A DNA stretch of 63,228 bases from Rhodococcus jostii NBRC 16295 (lineage in GTDB: Bacteria > Actinomycetota > Actinomycetes > Mycobacteriales > Mycobacteriaceae): the NCBI RefSeq assembly GCF_001894825.1, contig NZ_BCWY01000060.1, positions 1 to 63,228 of the forward strand. The letters run 5' to 3'. Positions 1-8,271 of this stretch are shown here, in pieces. A program made the position numbers and the translations under genes. How positions within the stretch are numbered: the stretch's first letter is position 1; the number at the start of each line of letters is the position of its first letter. A model generated the notes under the pieces. It saw only the letters and a list, made by a program, of their open reading frames with translations. It was not told the origin of the DNA and made no database searches.

Positions 1-675
1 GGCGACCTCGACGTCGATGCCGGTGCGCTTGACGACGAGCACGTGCTTCACGGACTCCGCCCCGTCCACCGCCTGGTCGACGGCGGGCTTGAGGGGTGCG
101 GCCTGGCCGCGGCGCCACTGTCCGTCGACGGTGACGACGAGTTTGGCTTCGGCGTCGTCGATGCGCGAGCGCAGGGCGCTGGCGGAGAAGCCGGCGAACA
201 CCACCGAGTGGGTGAGGCCGAGGCGGGCGCAGGCGAGCATCGTGACGATGGCCTCGGGGATCATCGGCATGTAGATCGCGACGCGGTCGCCGGCGACGAG
301 TCCGAGGTCGCTGAAGGTGTTGGCGGCCTTGCTGACTTCGGCGAGCAGGTCGTTGTAGGTGAGGTCGCGGGTGTCGCCCGGTTCGCCCTCGAAGTGGATG
401 GCGACGCGGTCGCCGTTGCCGGCGAGGACGTGGCGGTCGACGCAGTTGTAGGCGACGTTGAGCCGTCCGTTGACGAACCATTTCGCGACGGGGGCGTCGG
501 ACCAGTCGAGGACCTCGGAGAAGGGTGCGTGCCAGTGCAGGCGCTCGGCCTGCTTCGCCCAGAACGCGAGACGGTCCTCGTCGGCGGCAGCCTGGAGCTC
601 GGGTCCGGCGTTGGCCGTGGCGGTGAACTCGGGACTCGGCGGAAATATCTCGCGAAAATCTGCTGAACTGATCAC
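1..675 (-). CDS. acsA: Acetyl-CoA synthetase (AMP-forming), N-terminal part, cut by window edge
   Basis: AMP-forming acetate-CoA ligase makes acetyl-CoA from acetate, ATP and CoA in the cytoplasm. Only the first 225 codons are present; the family runs to about 650 residues. The N-terminal ACAS-type segment (residues about 30-75, with FWAKQAERLHWHAPF) and the start of the adenylation fold (RVAIYMPMIPEAIVTMLACARLG, then VVFAGFSASALRSRI) are clear. I chose the GTG at 675 because AAGGA lies about six bases upstream and the protein then starts VISSADFREIF. A long open frame on the opposite strand is only its GC-rich shadow. The gene is not obviously part of the neighbouring cluster, but it could recycle acetate or acetyl units released by it. 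Confidence 0.93.
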   Translation of the reverse strand, partial: MISSADFREIFPPSPEFTATANAGPELQAAADEDRLAFWAKQAERLHWHAPFSEVLDWSDAPVAKWFVNGRLNVAYNCVDRHVLAGNGDRVAIHFEGEPGDTRDLTYNDLLAEVSKAANTFSDLGLVAGDRVAIYMPMIPEAIVTMLACARLGLTHSVVFAGFSASALRSRIDDAEAKLVVTVDGQWRRGQAAPLKPAVDQAVDGAESVKHVLVVKRTGIDVEVA

Positions 676-1141
676 TGTAATCCTTGCCAATCCTTGTCGT
701 TCAGAACATGCGGTCGCAGCGGACGCCACCCCCTCCCGCCAACGCGCACGCAGTCTCACTACACGCTGAGCACAGATAGCGTAACGGGTTCGGGTACGTA
801 CCAGACCAGGTGAATGGACGAACGAAAACCCTTTCCGACACCTCAACGCCATCGACATCGGATGTCAGAGTCCGCGAGATCCATGAATTCGCTCCGATCA
901 CATCCCGTTTGACACTGCCTTTGCACCACGACATGACACCAGCACAAGCGTGCGCCCTCGCGCTCATTTCCGAGAACTCGATTCCCGAGCACGAAAGGGT
1001 CTCGTCATCGACAGTAATGTATGCAAAGATGGACGCAGGTTGCCGCGAGGTCCGCGGGGACGATCGAGACGCTTCCGATGCGTACCGTCCATTCGGACGG
1101 AGCTTCCGGCAGACGCTTCCAATAACGAAGGGAACGAGTTG
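676..1141. other. Intergenic region between divergent acsA and the ThDP enzyme gene
   Basis: This 466-base gap separates divergent genes and should hold both promoters. I see one copy of the repeated GCATACATT motif (1009-1024). Short open frames occur on both strands here, but none has a recognisable domain or a convincing ribosome binding site. Confidence 0.6.
1009..1024 (-). promoter_or_regulatory. Putative FCD-GntR operator, site 1
   Basis: Read on the minus strand the site is GCATACATTACTGTCG, with ACA-N4-TGT symmetry. It lies 118 bases upstream of the ThDP enzyme start and shares the GCATACATTN2TGTCG pattern with the site at 38669. Confidence 0.55.
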
Positions 1142-2800
1142 ATGCGAGCGAGTCAGGCAGTCGCCGAGGTGCTCCGACGGGAGGGAATCGAATATGCATT
1201 CTGCATCCCCTCCAATAAGCTGATCGACGCGGTCGCCGAGGTCGGCATCCGTCCAATCGTCGGCCGCCAGGAGCGCAGCACCATCAATATGGCGGACGCA
1301 TACAGCCGCACGACCAACGGTGAAAAGATCGGCGTGGCGCTGGTTCAGCAGGGGCCCGGCGCGGAGCACGCGTTCGGAAGCATCGCGCAAGCCTACTCCG
1401 ACTCGGTACCGCTTCTGTTCCTCCCGCAAGGAGATCCGCGGAAGGCACACGGGCTTCGGACAAGCTTCGATGCGGTCGAGGCGTTCAAGCCGATCACGAA
1501 ATGGTCTGCACGGCTCGATAATCCGGCTACCATTCACGATCAGCTGCGACGAGCCTTCCAGCTGATGCGTTCCGGGCGTCCCGGTCCGGTCCTGCTGGAA
1601 CTGCCGATCGATGTAGCCGACGAAGAGGTCGACGAGGCGCTGTTCACCTACGAGCCTCCAATCCGCTACCTCAGCGCTGCGAACTCCGCAGACGTTGTCC
1701 GCGCAATCGACCTCCTCATGGAGGCCGAGCGACCTCTTATCCGCGCCGGCCACGGCGTGCTCTGGGCCGACGCCACGGACGAACTGGTCGAGTTCGCCGA
1801 GCTTCTCGGCGCTCCGGTTGCCACGACGTATGTCGCGAAAAGCGCTTTTCCCGAGAACCATCCACTGTCCATCGGCACCGGTGGCACCGGCGTCAGCGCA
1901 GGTATCCGTGCCTTTGTTCCCGACGCCGACGTGTTCTTCAGCATCGGCGCGAGCCTGCTAAACACGCTGGGTTCCTTCCACCTTCCGGCAGGTCGCACGG
2001 TCATCCAGTCCACGAATGACCCCAATGATCTCTCGCTGCAATACCCGATCGCGTCCGCGCTGGTGGGCGACGCGAAGCTGGTCCTCAACCAGCTCACCGA
2101 GGAGCTCAAGAAGCGCTTGGCAGCGAAGAAGCCGGTGAGCGCGTCCCGCGATGCCCGAGCCGAGGTCGCTGCTACCAACGCGCAGACGAAGGAAGACTGG
2201 GCTGAGCGTTTCGCTTCCGACGAGGTTCCGATCAGCCCCTTGCGCCTGGTCTCAGAGATGATCGACGCACTCGATCCCGACACGACCATCGTCACCCACG
2301 ACTCGGGTTACCCGCGTGATCATTTGGCTCCGCACTACGCGAGTACCAAACCTCGCGGCTACCTCGGTTGGGGCAACTCCACTCCGCTGGGCTCGTCGCT
2401 AGGACTGGCGCTCGGGGCCGCGGTCGCCGCTCCCGACAAGGTCTCGGTCTGCTTCCTCGGAGACGCTGCCTTCGGTCAGTGCGGGCTGGAACTCGAAACT
2501 GCGGTTCGCAACAAGATTCCGGTACTGGTAGTTCTGACGAACAACTCGCAAATGACCGGGTACGGGCATCACCACCCGATCGCACAGGAGAAATTCGGCC
2601 ACAAGGAACTGTCGGGCAACTATGCTGAGATCGGTACCGCACTCGGAGCCGTCTCATACAAGGTGACCGAACCGAGCGAGGTCGGAGCAACTCTGCGTAA
2701 GGCCATTGCCGAGGTTCAGGGCGGCGCCACAGTGCTCCTCGAGATCATCACCGGCGCACTGCGACACCGCTACGCGGCCGTCGATGTCATTCCGAGCTGA
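1142..2800 (+). CDS. Thiamine-diphosphate-dependent acetolactate synthase/decarboxylase-like enzyme
   Basis: A 552-residue member of the acetolactate synthase, benzoylformate decarboxylase and 2-hydroxyacyl-CoA lyase superfamily, which makes or breaks C-C bonds next to a carbonyl. The N-terminal pyrimidine-binding domain has the ThDP-activating Glu in GRQERSTINMADAYSR (Glu about 44). The middle domain follows, then the C-terminal diphosphate domain with the Mg2+/ThDP motif GDAAFGQ (about 440) ending in NN (about 467-468). The ATG at 1142 follows AAGGGA; the open frame reaches further upstream, but without family sequence. The next gene is a GlcG/HbpS protein 49 bases downstream, probably co-transcribed. 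The substrate cannot be read: no tight match to acetolactate synthase or oxalyl-CoA decarboxylase signatures is visible. Operator site 1 upstream suggests regulation with the rest of the cluster. Confidence 0.88.
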   Translation: MRASQAVAEVLRREGIEYAFCIPSNKLIDAVAEVGIRPIVGRQERSTINMADAYSRTTNGEKIGVALVQQGPGAEHAFGSIAQAYSDSVPLLFLPQGDPRKAHGLRTSFDAVEAFKPITKWSARLDNPATIHDQLRRAFQLMRSGRPGPVLLELPIDVADEEVDEALFTYEPPIRYLSAANSADVVRAIDLLMEAERPLIRAGHGVLWADATDELVEFAELLGAPVATTYVAKSAFPENHPLSIGTGGTGVSAGIRAFVPDADVFFSIGASLLNTLGSFHLPAGRTVIQSTNDPNDLSLQYPIASALVGDAKLVLNQLTEELKKRLAAKKPVSASRDARAEVAATNAQTKEDWAERFASDEVPISPLRLVSEMIDALDPDTTIVTHDSGYPRDHLAPHYASTKPRGYLGWGNSTPLGSSLGLALGAAVAAPDKVSVCFLGDAAFGQCGLELETAVRNKIPVLVVLTNNSQMTGYGHHHPIAQEKFGHKELSGNYAEIGTALGAVSYKVTEPSEVGATLRKAIAEVQGGATVLLEIITGALRHRYAAVDVIPS

Positions 2801-2849
2801 GGGTATCGATGATTGTGAGCACCGCTACCATTCGGACGGAGAATCTCGC

Positions 2850-3278
2850 ATGAGCCTCGACCTGAACACTGCTCGCACGATTGTGTCTGCTGCGCGGCGG
2901 CACGGACGGAACGACGAACTCGAGGCACTGACGGTTGTCGTTCTCGATGCCGGTGGACACGTGATTGCGGCCGAGCGCGAAGACGGTGCGTCGATCAAGC
3001 GTTTCGAGATCGCCTTCGCCAAGGCGCACGGCGCCTTGGCGCTCGGTATGGGGTCTCGTGCCATCATGGCTCGCGCCGAGCAGCAAGCATACTTCGTCGC
3101 AGCCGCGACGTCCGCAGTCGGCGGGGCACTCGTACCGGTTCCCGGTGGTGTTCTCGTCCTCGACAAGGACGACGCCACCGTGGGTGCTGTCGGGATCTCG
3201 GGCGACACGTCCGATTCCGACGAAGCGGCTTGCATTGCCGGTATTACGGCCGCAGGATTCAAGCCCAGAGTGGACTAG
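2850..3278 (+). CDS. GlcG/HbpS (DUF336) family protein
   Basis: A 142-residue single-domain protein of the GlcG/HbpS family, a small alpha/beta fold often encoded beside catabolic enzymes. Some members bind haem or cobalamin-like ligands, but the role of most is unknown. Family features seen are the start LDLNTARTIVSAA, the strand LTVVVLDAGGHVIAAEREDGA and the segment GGALVPVPGGVLVLD with a following VGAVGISG. The ATG at 2850 is preceded by GGACGGAGAA. It sits 49 bases after the ThDP enzyme and is the last gene before two strong hairpins, so the two probably form an operon. I infer an accessory role to the ThDP enzyme; nothing in the sequence proves it. Confidence 0.85.
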   Translation: MSLDLNTARTIVSAARRHGRNDELEALTVVVLDAGGHVIAAEREDGASIKRFEIAFAKAHGALALGMGSRAIMARAEQQAYFVAAATSAVGGALVPVPGGVLVLDKDDATVGAVGISGDTSDSDEAACIAGITAAGFKPRVD

Positions 3279-3287
3279 TACGGCTGC

Positions 3288-3343
3288 CGAAGGCGGTGTC
3301 GGATCACCGGGGAAATCTCACCCCTGATCCGGCACCGCCTTCG
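3288..3343. terminator. Hairpin terminator, first of a tandem pair
   Basis: An 11-base arm CGAAGGCGGTG and a further CGGATCA pair with TGATCCG and CACCGCCTTCG around a short loop, with one mismatch. It starts ten bases after the GlcG gene stop and lies between convergent genes. Confidence 0.8.
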
Positions 3344-3360
3344 CGCTTCCACAACAGATC

Positions 3361-3418
3361 GCGGATACGGCAAAATGGCCGCGGAACCTCGGTTCCGCGG
3401 CCATTTTGCCGTATCCGC
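3361..3418. terminator. Perfect 28-bp inverted repeat, bidirectional terminator
   Basis: Arms 3361-3388 and 3391-3418 are exact reverse complements with a two-base loop (TC). The arms contain AAAATGG/CCATTTT, so each strand ends the stem with a short T-containing run. It lies between the convergent GlcG and acyl-CoA synthetase genes. Confidence 0.85.
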
Positions 3419-3434
3419 AACTGCGAGCGCGCTT

Positions 3435-5570
3435 CTACGCCTTCAATACGACTGCATCGAGAGCCACACAGTCGGTACCACTTTCGTCGACGATGAGACG
3501 AAGCGGATTGATCTCGATCTCGCTCACCGAATCCGCGACGGAGAGGTATCGCTCCGCCACCCTCTGCGCCGTCGCACGCAGCGCTCTGAGGTCGTACGGA
3601 ACGCTGCCGCGGAATCCTGTCAGCCTGTGCCACAACCGGAGTGGCTTCAGAGCGCGGTTGAACTCATCATCCGAGAACGGAATGGATAGGTGAAGGACAT
3701 CTCGTTCGATCTCGGTCGCGATGCCACCAGCACCCAGGGTGAGGACGGGGCCGAACACCTCGTCTCGGTGAGCGCTCAACAATACGTCGAGCCCTTCGCC
3801 GATCATTTCCTGCACGAAGACTCCGTCCGGGACCACACCGTACGGCGCCAGACGCGAGGTGGACATCATTTCGGCTGCAGCCTTAGTCGTATCTATTCCG
3901 CCCGTCAAACCCAACCGAACCCCTCCTACCTCGGTCTTGTGAATGAGGCCGGGTGCAGATAACTTCAAAGCGACGGCGCCGCCGATCTCCTCTGCTGCTT
4001 GCCCTGCTGCTTCCGGGTCTACCGAGAATATCTCGGTAGGAAAGCGCAGACAATCCGAACTCAGAAGTGCGACAGCCTGGTCGTACGGTAGCGCCTGATC
4101 GGAAGTAGACCTGGCGTGATTTGGCGCTTCCTTATCGGACACGCTTGACTGATCCGCGGCCACCGGCTTGGCGCCGACGCGATCGCGCCACTCGGCAAAG
4201 CGGCTCAACGCTGCCACCAGGCTTCGCACACTGCCGAACGGAGCGAGACCTGCCTCCTCGAGAAGGTTGTAGCCTCCGCCACGCCGCGGTGACATCCAGA
4301 CTGGGAGGAGAAGCTTTCCTGATTCACGCGTGATGTCGATGGCATCGCGGGTCACCTGCACCGTGTTCTCCGCGTAGTCCGCCGGCATCGCGAAGAGAAT
4401 CGATCCGACTTGATCGTCAGCGCAGATCAACGACAGGACCTCGCGGTTGAGGTTGGAATCCGTGAACACTTTGGTGGTGAGATCCACAGGGTTCGATGAG
4501 AAGCCGAACTCCGGCGCTCGGTCGGTGAGCTTCGCTGTGGTCGTTTCACCGAACTTCGCCAGCTCGAGACCGGCGGCACCGACGAGGTCTGCAGCCAGCG
4601 AGGCAGTTCCGCCGGAGAACGAGTACACGCACGTCCTGGTGGCATCGACGTCTGGCGCGTCGAGTGCACGCGAGAAGAGCATCAGTGTTTCGCCGAGTTC
4701 ATCGATGTCGTCGACGCGGACGACACCGTGCTGCGCGAACACCGCGGTCGCGACCTGGTCGTTGCCGGCAATGGAGGCGGTGTGAGATGCAGCCGATTGC
4801 TGTCCGTATTCCGAGCGGCCGATCTTCAAGATGACAATCGGCTTACCTGCTCGCTCGGCACGCACAGCTGCCTCGACGAATTTTGCACCGTTGCTGAATC
4901 CTTCGACCACTGCGCCGATCACCTTGATACGGGGGTCATCGACCATGTGGTTGACGAAGTCAGAGATGTCGAGATCCGCTTCGTTGCCCGGTGAAGACCA
5001 CAGGCCGATTCCCAGCCCGCGGTCCATCCACTGCATGACAGCTCGACCCAGACCGCCGCCCTGGGTCACCAGTCCCACCGGTCCACTCGTGGTGTCCTCA
5101 CCCGCGACCGGCGACATGCTCAGCAGCGCTCGGTCGGCAATGTTCGCCAGACCGGGCGAGTTCGGTCCGTAAACACGGACTCCGGCAGCGCGCGCGGTCT
5201 CGACGATCTCAGCTTGCAGACGCCGGCCTTCGTCGTTCGTCTCGGCAAATCCCGAGCTGAGGATCATGACGTGCCTGACGCCGCCTTTTGCGCAGTCACG
5301 GACGGCGTCGAGTACCAAATCGGCCGCGACCAGGACGATAGCGACGTCGATCGGGTTTCCGCCCACTTCGCTGATGCGCGAGTAGCAACGATCGCCTTGA
5401 ACGGACTCGTAACGAGGGTTCACAGGTACGGCGCCATTCGGGATCGCCGAATTGTTGCGGACGTTGTTGTAGGTCGAGTGGCCTAATGATCCCACCCGAT
5501 CTGACGCTCCGATCACTGCCACGCGGGTGGGTCGGACAAGACGTGAAATGTCAGCGAAGTCGACTGCCAT
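3435..5570 (-). CDS. NDP-forming acyl-CoA synthetase (fused alpha-beta type)
   Basis: A 711-residue fused acyl-CoA synthetase of the ADP-forming acetyl-CoA synthetase/succinyl-CoA synthetase superfamily. It interconverts an acid, CoA and ATP with the acyl-CoA, ADP and phosphate through a phosphohistidine. Order seen: CoA-binding Rossmann domain (residues about 5-130, RVAVIGASDRVGSLG), succinyl-CoA-ligase-like domains with the phosphorylated-His motif SAASHTASIAGN (His about 263), then a C-terminal ATP-grasp domain from about 490 (ALKLSAPGLIHKTEVGGVRLG). It is the last gene of the minus-strand operon that begins at 12239. In such an operon it could load CoA onto an acid substrate, or harvest ATP from an acyl-CoA product. 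Many actinobacterial homologues are of unknown substrate. Confidence 0.9.
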   Translation of the reverse strand: MAVDFADISRLVRPTRVAVIGASDRVGSLGHSTYNNVRNNSAIPNGAVPVNPRYESVQGDRCYSRISEVGGNPIDVAIVLVAADLVLDAVRDCAKGGVRHVMILSSGFAETNDEGRRLQAEIVETARAAGVRVYGPNSPGLANIADRALLSMSPVAGEDTTSGPVGLVTQGGGLGRAVMQWMDRGLGIGLWSSPGNEADLDISDFVNHMVDDPRIKVIGAVVEGFSNGAKFVEAAVRAERAGKPIVILKIGRSEYGQQSAASHTASIAGNDQVATAVFAQHGVVRVDDIDELGETLMLFSRALDAPDVDATRTCVYSFSGGTASLAADLVGAAGLELAKFGETTTAKLTDRAPEFGFSSNPVDLTTKVFTDSNLNREVLSLICADDQVGSILFAMPADYAENTVQVTRDAIDITRESGKLLLPVWMSPRRGGGYNLLEEAGLAPFGSVRSLVAALSRFAEWRDRVGAKPVAADQSSVSDKEAPNHARSTSDQALPYDQAVALLSSDCLRFPTEIFSVDPEAAGQAAEEIGGAVALKLSAPGLIHKTEVGGVRLGLTGGIDTTKAAAEMMSTSRLAPYGVVPDGVFVQEMIGEGLDVLLSAHRDEVFGPVLTLGAGGIATEIERDVLHLSIPFSDDEFNRALKPLRLWHRLTGFRGSVPYDLRALRATAQRVAERYLSVADSVSEIEINPLRLIVDESGTDCVALDAVVLKA

Positions 5571-5609
5571 TGTTTGACTCTCGGTTTCTACTCGGTGGGG
5601 ATTCTCTCG

Positions 5610-6833
5610 TCAACGCGAAGGCGCGGCGTCGTTCTGCGAAGGATCAGAGGTGGACGTTCCTACGATCGCGATGAAGCACACGCAATCACCTGGTGCACCG
5701 CCCAGGTTCTGGGTCAGCGCCATGGTCCGTCCTGCGGTGTCCAGCTGCCGGTCACCGGCTTCACCGCGCAGTTGCAGCCAGCATTCGTAGAGCATGCGTA
5801 AACCACTGGCACCGACGGGGTGGCCGAAGCTCTTCAAGCCACCGTCGGGGTTGACCGGGAGGGCACCGTCGCGGTCGTACTTGCCCGCCAGTACGTCTGA
5901 CCATGCCTCGCCGCGTCGTGAGAAGCCCAGGTCTTCCATCAGTACGATCTCGGTGGGTGTGAAGCAGTCGTGCACTTCGGCGAGGGCAAGCTGATCGCAA
6001 GGATCGGTGATACCGGCCTGCTCGTAGGCAGTGTGGGCGCAGCTGACAACCTCTTCGAACGTCGTGAAGTCGTAATCTTCGTCTGCGACACCGGATCCGC
6101 TACCCGTCACCAGCGACAAGGCCTTGATGAACAGCGGTTTGTCGGTGTACTTGTAAGCGTCCTCGGCTCGGACTACGATTGCCGTGGCGGCGCCGTCGGC
6201 CACCCCTGAGCAGTCGAAGATGCCGAGGTCGCCTGCGACGACGGGAGCGCGCGCGATGGTTTCCTTGTCGACAGCTTTTCGGAACTGTGCTCGCGGGTTG
6301 AGGGCGCCGTTGGCGTGATTCTTCCAGGCAACGTGCGTCATCGCGTCACGGAAGGTCTCGGACGAGACGTCGTACCGTTCTTTGTACGCGGGCGCCAGGA
6401 AACTGAAATTGGCCGGCGCGCTCGTGTTTACTCGGGTGCCGTCGTCTTGGATTTTCGGTGAGAGGAGCCCCGCGTATCCTGTGTCCTTGAGCTTCTCGAC
6501 GCCGACGGCCATGGCCACGTCGACGGCTCCCGACGCCACTGCGTAGACTGCGGACCGGAGCGCTTCTGATCCTGTCGCACACATGTTTTCGACACGAGTG
6601 ATGGGTTTCCCCTGAACTTTCAGTGGCCGGGCGAGTGCCATCCCACTGATCCCGGACACGTACGTACCCAGCCAGAAAGCATCGATGTCTTCTGTCGTCA
6701 TTCTCGCGCTGTCGAGAGTGTCGCTCACGACGTCCACGGCGAGTTGCTCAGCGCTGACGTCGAAATGCTCGCCGAATCGAGTGCAGCCCATCGCGACTAT
6801 GGCAACGCGATCACGCAAGCTGTGCTGTGCCAT
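5610..6833 (-). CDS. SCP2-type thiolase (acetyl-CoA acetyltransferase family)
   Basis: A 407-residue thiolase of the sterol-carrier-protein-x subgroup, which cleaves beta-ketoacyl-CoA or, in relatives, carries out retro-aldol cleavage. The nucleophile is Cys about 85 in VENMCATGSEA, the late catalytic motif is GHPVGASG, and the C-terminal NLGGAPGDCVC matches the family. The ATG at 6833 is preceded by GAGGAG seven bases away, inside the end of the upstream gene (23-base overlap), which implies tight coupling. The partner gene encodes an HMG-CoA-synthase-like protein with a DUF35 zinc-ribbon/OB domain. Thiolase plus DUF35 pairs are known from steroid side-chain degradation (Ltp2/ChsH2) and from the archaeal thiolase/HMG-CoA synthase complex. 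I infer that the two proteins form a complex. Confidence 0.9.
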   Translation of the reverse strand: MAQHSLRDRVAIVAMGCTRFGEHFDVSAEQLAVDVVSDTLDSARMTTEDIDAFWLGTYVSGISGMALARPLKVQGKPITRVENMCATGSEALRSAVYAVASGAVDVAMAVGVEKLKDTGYAGLLSPKIQDDGTRVNTSAPANFSFLAPAYKERYDVSSETFRDAMTHVAWKNHANGALNPRAQFRKAVDKETIARAPVVAGDLGIFDCSGVADGAATAIVVRAEDAYKYTDKPLFIKALSLVTGSGSGVADEDYDFTTFEEVVSCAHTAYEQAGITDPCDQLALAEVHDCFTPTEIVLMEDLGFSRRGEAWSDVLAGKYDRDGALPVNPDGGLKSFGHPVGASGLRMLYECWLQLRGEAGDRQLDTAGRTMALTQNLGGAPGDCVCFIAIVGTSTSDPSQNDAAPSR

Positions 6834-8229
6834 TACTGCGCTCCTCTTCCTGATCGGTTACCGCGGGGCGGGCCTTCCAGATGTAGTTGTGGATTCCGTC
6901 GACGGTCGCTCCGCGCCGGAATGTCGGGACGACTTCGTCGTCGACCCGTGGGGCTGAGGCGACGTCGGTGAGCTCGCATTGGATGCGTCCCCCCGTACCG
7001 AACTGGATGACAGCACTCACCAGTGGCGGGCTCGGAGAGAAGGCAAGGTGGTCGACCGTTGTCGTCACGACCCGCGCGCGCTGGCCGATTGCCGAGACGT
7101 CATCGAATTCCGCTGCCCGGCACTTGTGGCAGACAGCAGGAATCGGGTAGGCGACTGCTCCGCATGAACGGCACCGGCCGCCAGTCAGCGCAAGCTTGAA
7201 CCCACGATTTCGCCACGCGTAGGGCGCGGACGGACGGTCCGGGTCCGGTCGACGCGGACGTTCACTCTGTACCCGGTTTTTCCAGATCAGGTACTGGGTG
7301 TAGGAAATCGACGTACCACCGGCCAATCGATCTCGTAGTGATCTCGGCTTTGCCGACTTCAGGTTCGCGCCGGCGCGCAGCACCATCGCGTCCGCTCCGT
7401 CTGCCAGCGAGACCAGAAGTAGCGTGTCTCCTTCGTCGGCACTGTCGAGGAGATCTGCCAACAGTAGTCCGGATTGGGCTGCTCCTACGTTGCCCAACGC
7501 ATCCAGGCCACGGGGGTCGTTCGCGGTGGCCTTGGTCCAGCCGGACAGTGCCTTGGTCGCGGATTTGACCGCGCGACCGTTCGCGGAGGACACCGCGAAC
7601 CGGGTCACGCCGGTGGGGTCCACTCCCTGCTCACCGAGTTGAGCCAGGAGCTGCTCGAGCAGTTCCAGATAGCGTTCTTCGCCGAAGCGTTCTTCCCATA
7701 CTGAGGAGCCCGTGTCGGACTGATCTCGCCAGCGGTCGAGGAACTCGGCCGTAACCGACGCCGTCGCGACGACTTCCGCTGCCACGGCGTCGTCTCCGAA
7801 CAGAAATGCCGCAGCTGCGTCTCCACCACCACGTTCATCGGCACCTCCGACGTGTCCACCGCGGGTATCCGCCAGGACGGCAAGCCCACCGTCGCGTGCC
7901 GCTGCGGCCAGTGCGGTGAATCCGCCGCGAATCGTTGTGCCGAGATCAACTGCTGCGATATCCGGACGCAGTTGCAGGGCAGTGTGTATCGCCGTTGCAT
8001 TGACCTTGTCGACATAGGCCGGGGCGGTGGTCGCGAACCATAGACTGTTCGCGCGCCGACACGACTCGACAAACGGCAGCGCCGCTTCGACTCCGAGCGT
8101 GGTCGTGTCCTGATCGTACGCGGCCACAGTACGCACGCCCTTGGCCTTCTGGCCCAATGCCGCTGCTATGTCACTTCTTTCTAGCCTAAACTTGGGCACG
8201 TATGAGGAGTACCTGACTATTCCAGCCAT
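6811..8229 (-). CDS. HMG-CoA-synthase-like protein fused to a DUF35 zinc-ribbon/OB-fold domain
   Basis: A 472-residue two-part protein. The first about 300 residues follow the hydroxymethylglutaryl-CoA synthase/thiolase fold (GIVRYSSYVPKFRL at the start, LWFATTAPAYVDKVNA, FLFGDDAVA). The last about 130 form a DUF35 domain with a zinc ribbon C-x2-C-x10-C-x2-C in CRSCGAVAYPIPAVCHKC, then an OB fold. Where true HMG-CoA synthases carry the nucleophilic Cys, this protein reads DLGTTIRGGFTAL, so the Cys is absent. I chose the ATG at 8229, with AGGTGA five bases upstream; an in-frame GTG lies at 8238. Its end overlaps the thiolase start by 23 bases. It is probably a structural or acyl-binding partner of that thiolase, not a classical synthase. 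Confidence 0.87.
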   Translation of the reverse strand: MAGIVRYSSYVPKFRLERSDIAAALGQKAKGVRTVAAYDQDTTTLGVEAALPFVESCRRANSLWFATTAPAYVDKVNATAIHTALQLRPDIAAVDLGTTIRGGFTALAAAARDGGLAVLADTRGGHVGGADERGGGDAAAAFLFGDDAVAAEVVATASVTAEFLDRWRDQSDTGSSVWEERFGEERYLELLEQLLAQLGEQGVDPTGVTRFAVSSANGRAVKSATKALSGWTKATANDPRGLDALGNVGAAQSGLLLADLLDSADEGDTLLLVSLADGADAMVLRAGANLKSAKPRSLRDRLAGGTSISYTQYLIWKNRVQSERPRRPDPDRPSAPYAWRNRGFKLALTGGRCRSCGAVAYPIPAVCHKCRAAEFDDVSAIGQRARVVTTTVDHLAFSPSPPLVSAVIQFGTGGRIQCELTDVASAPRVDDEVVPTFRRGATVDGIHNYIWKARPAVTDQEEERSNGTAQLA

Positions 8230-8271
8230 ACTGGTCACCTACTCTTCGCCGATGGCGATTCTGTCGAAACA

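Noticed and set aside
43..666. 207-codon plus-strand open frame
   Set aside because: It is the antisense shadow of the acetyl-CoA synthetase N-terminus, which is well conserved on the minus strand.
701..1861. 386-codon minus-strand open frame opposite the ThDP enzyme
   Set aside because: It has no domain and no RBS and is opposite a conserved enzyme; long antisense frames are common at this GC content.
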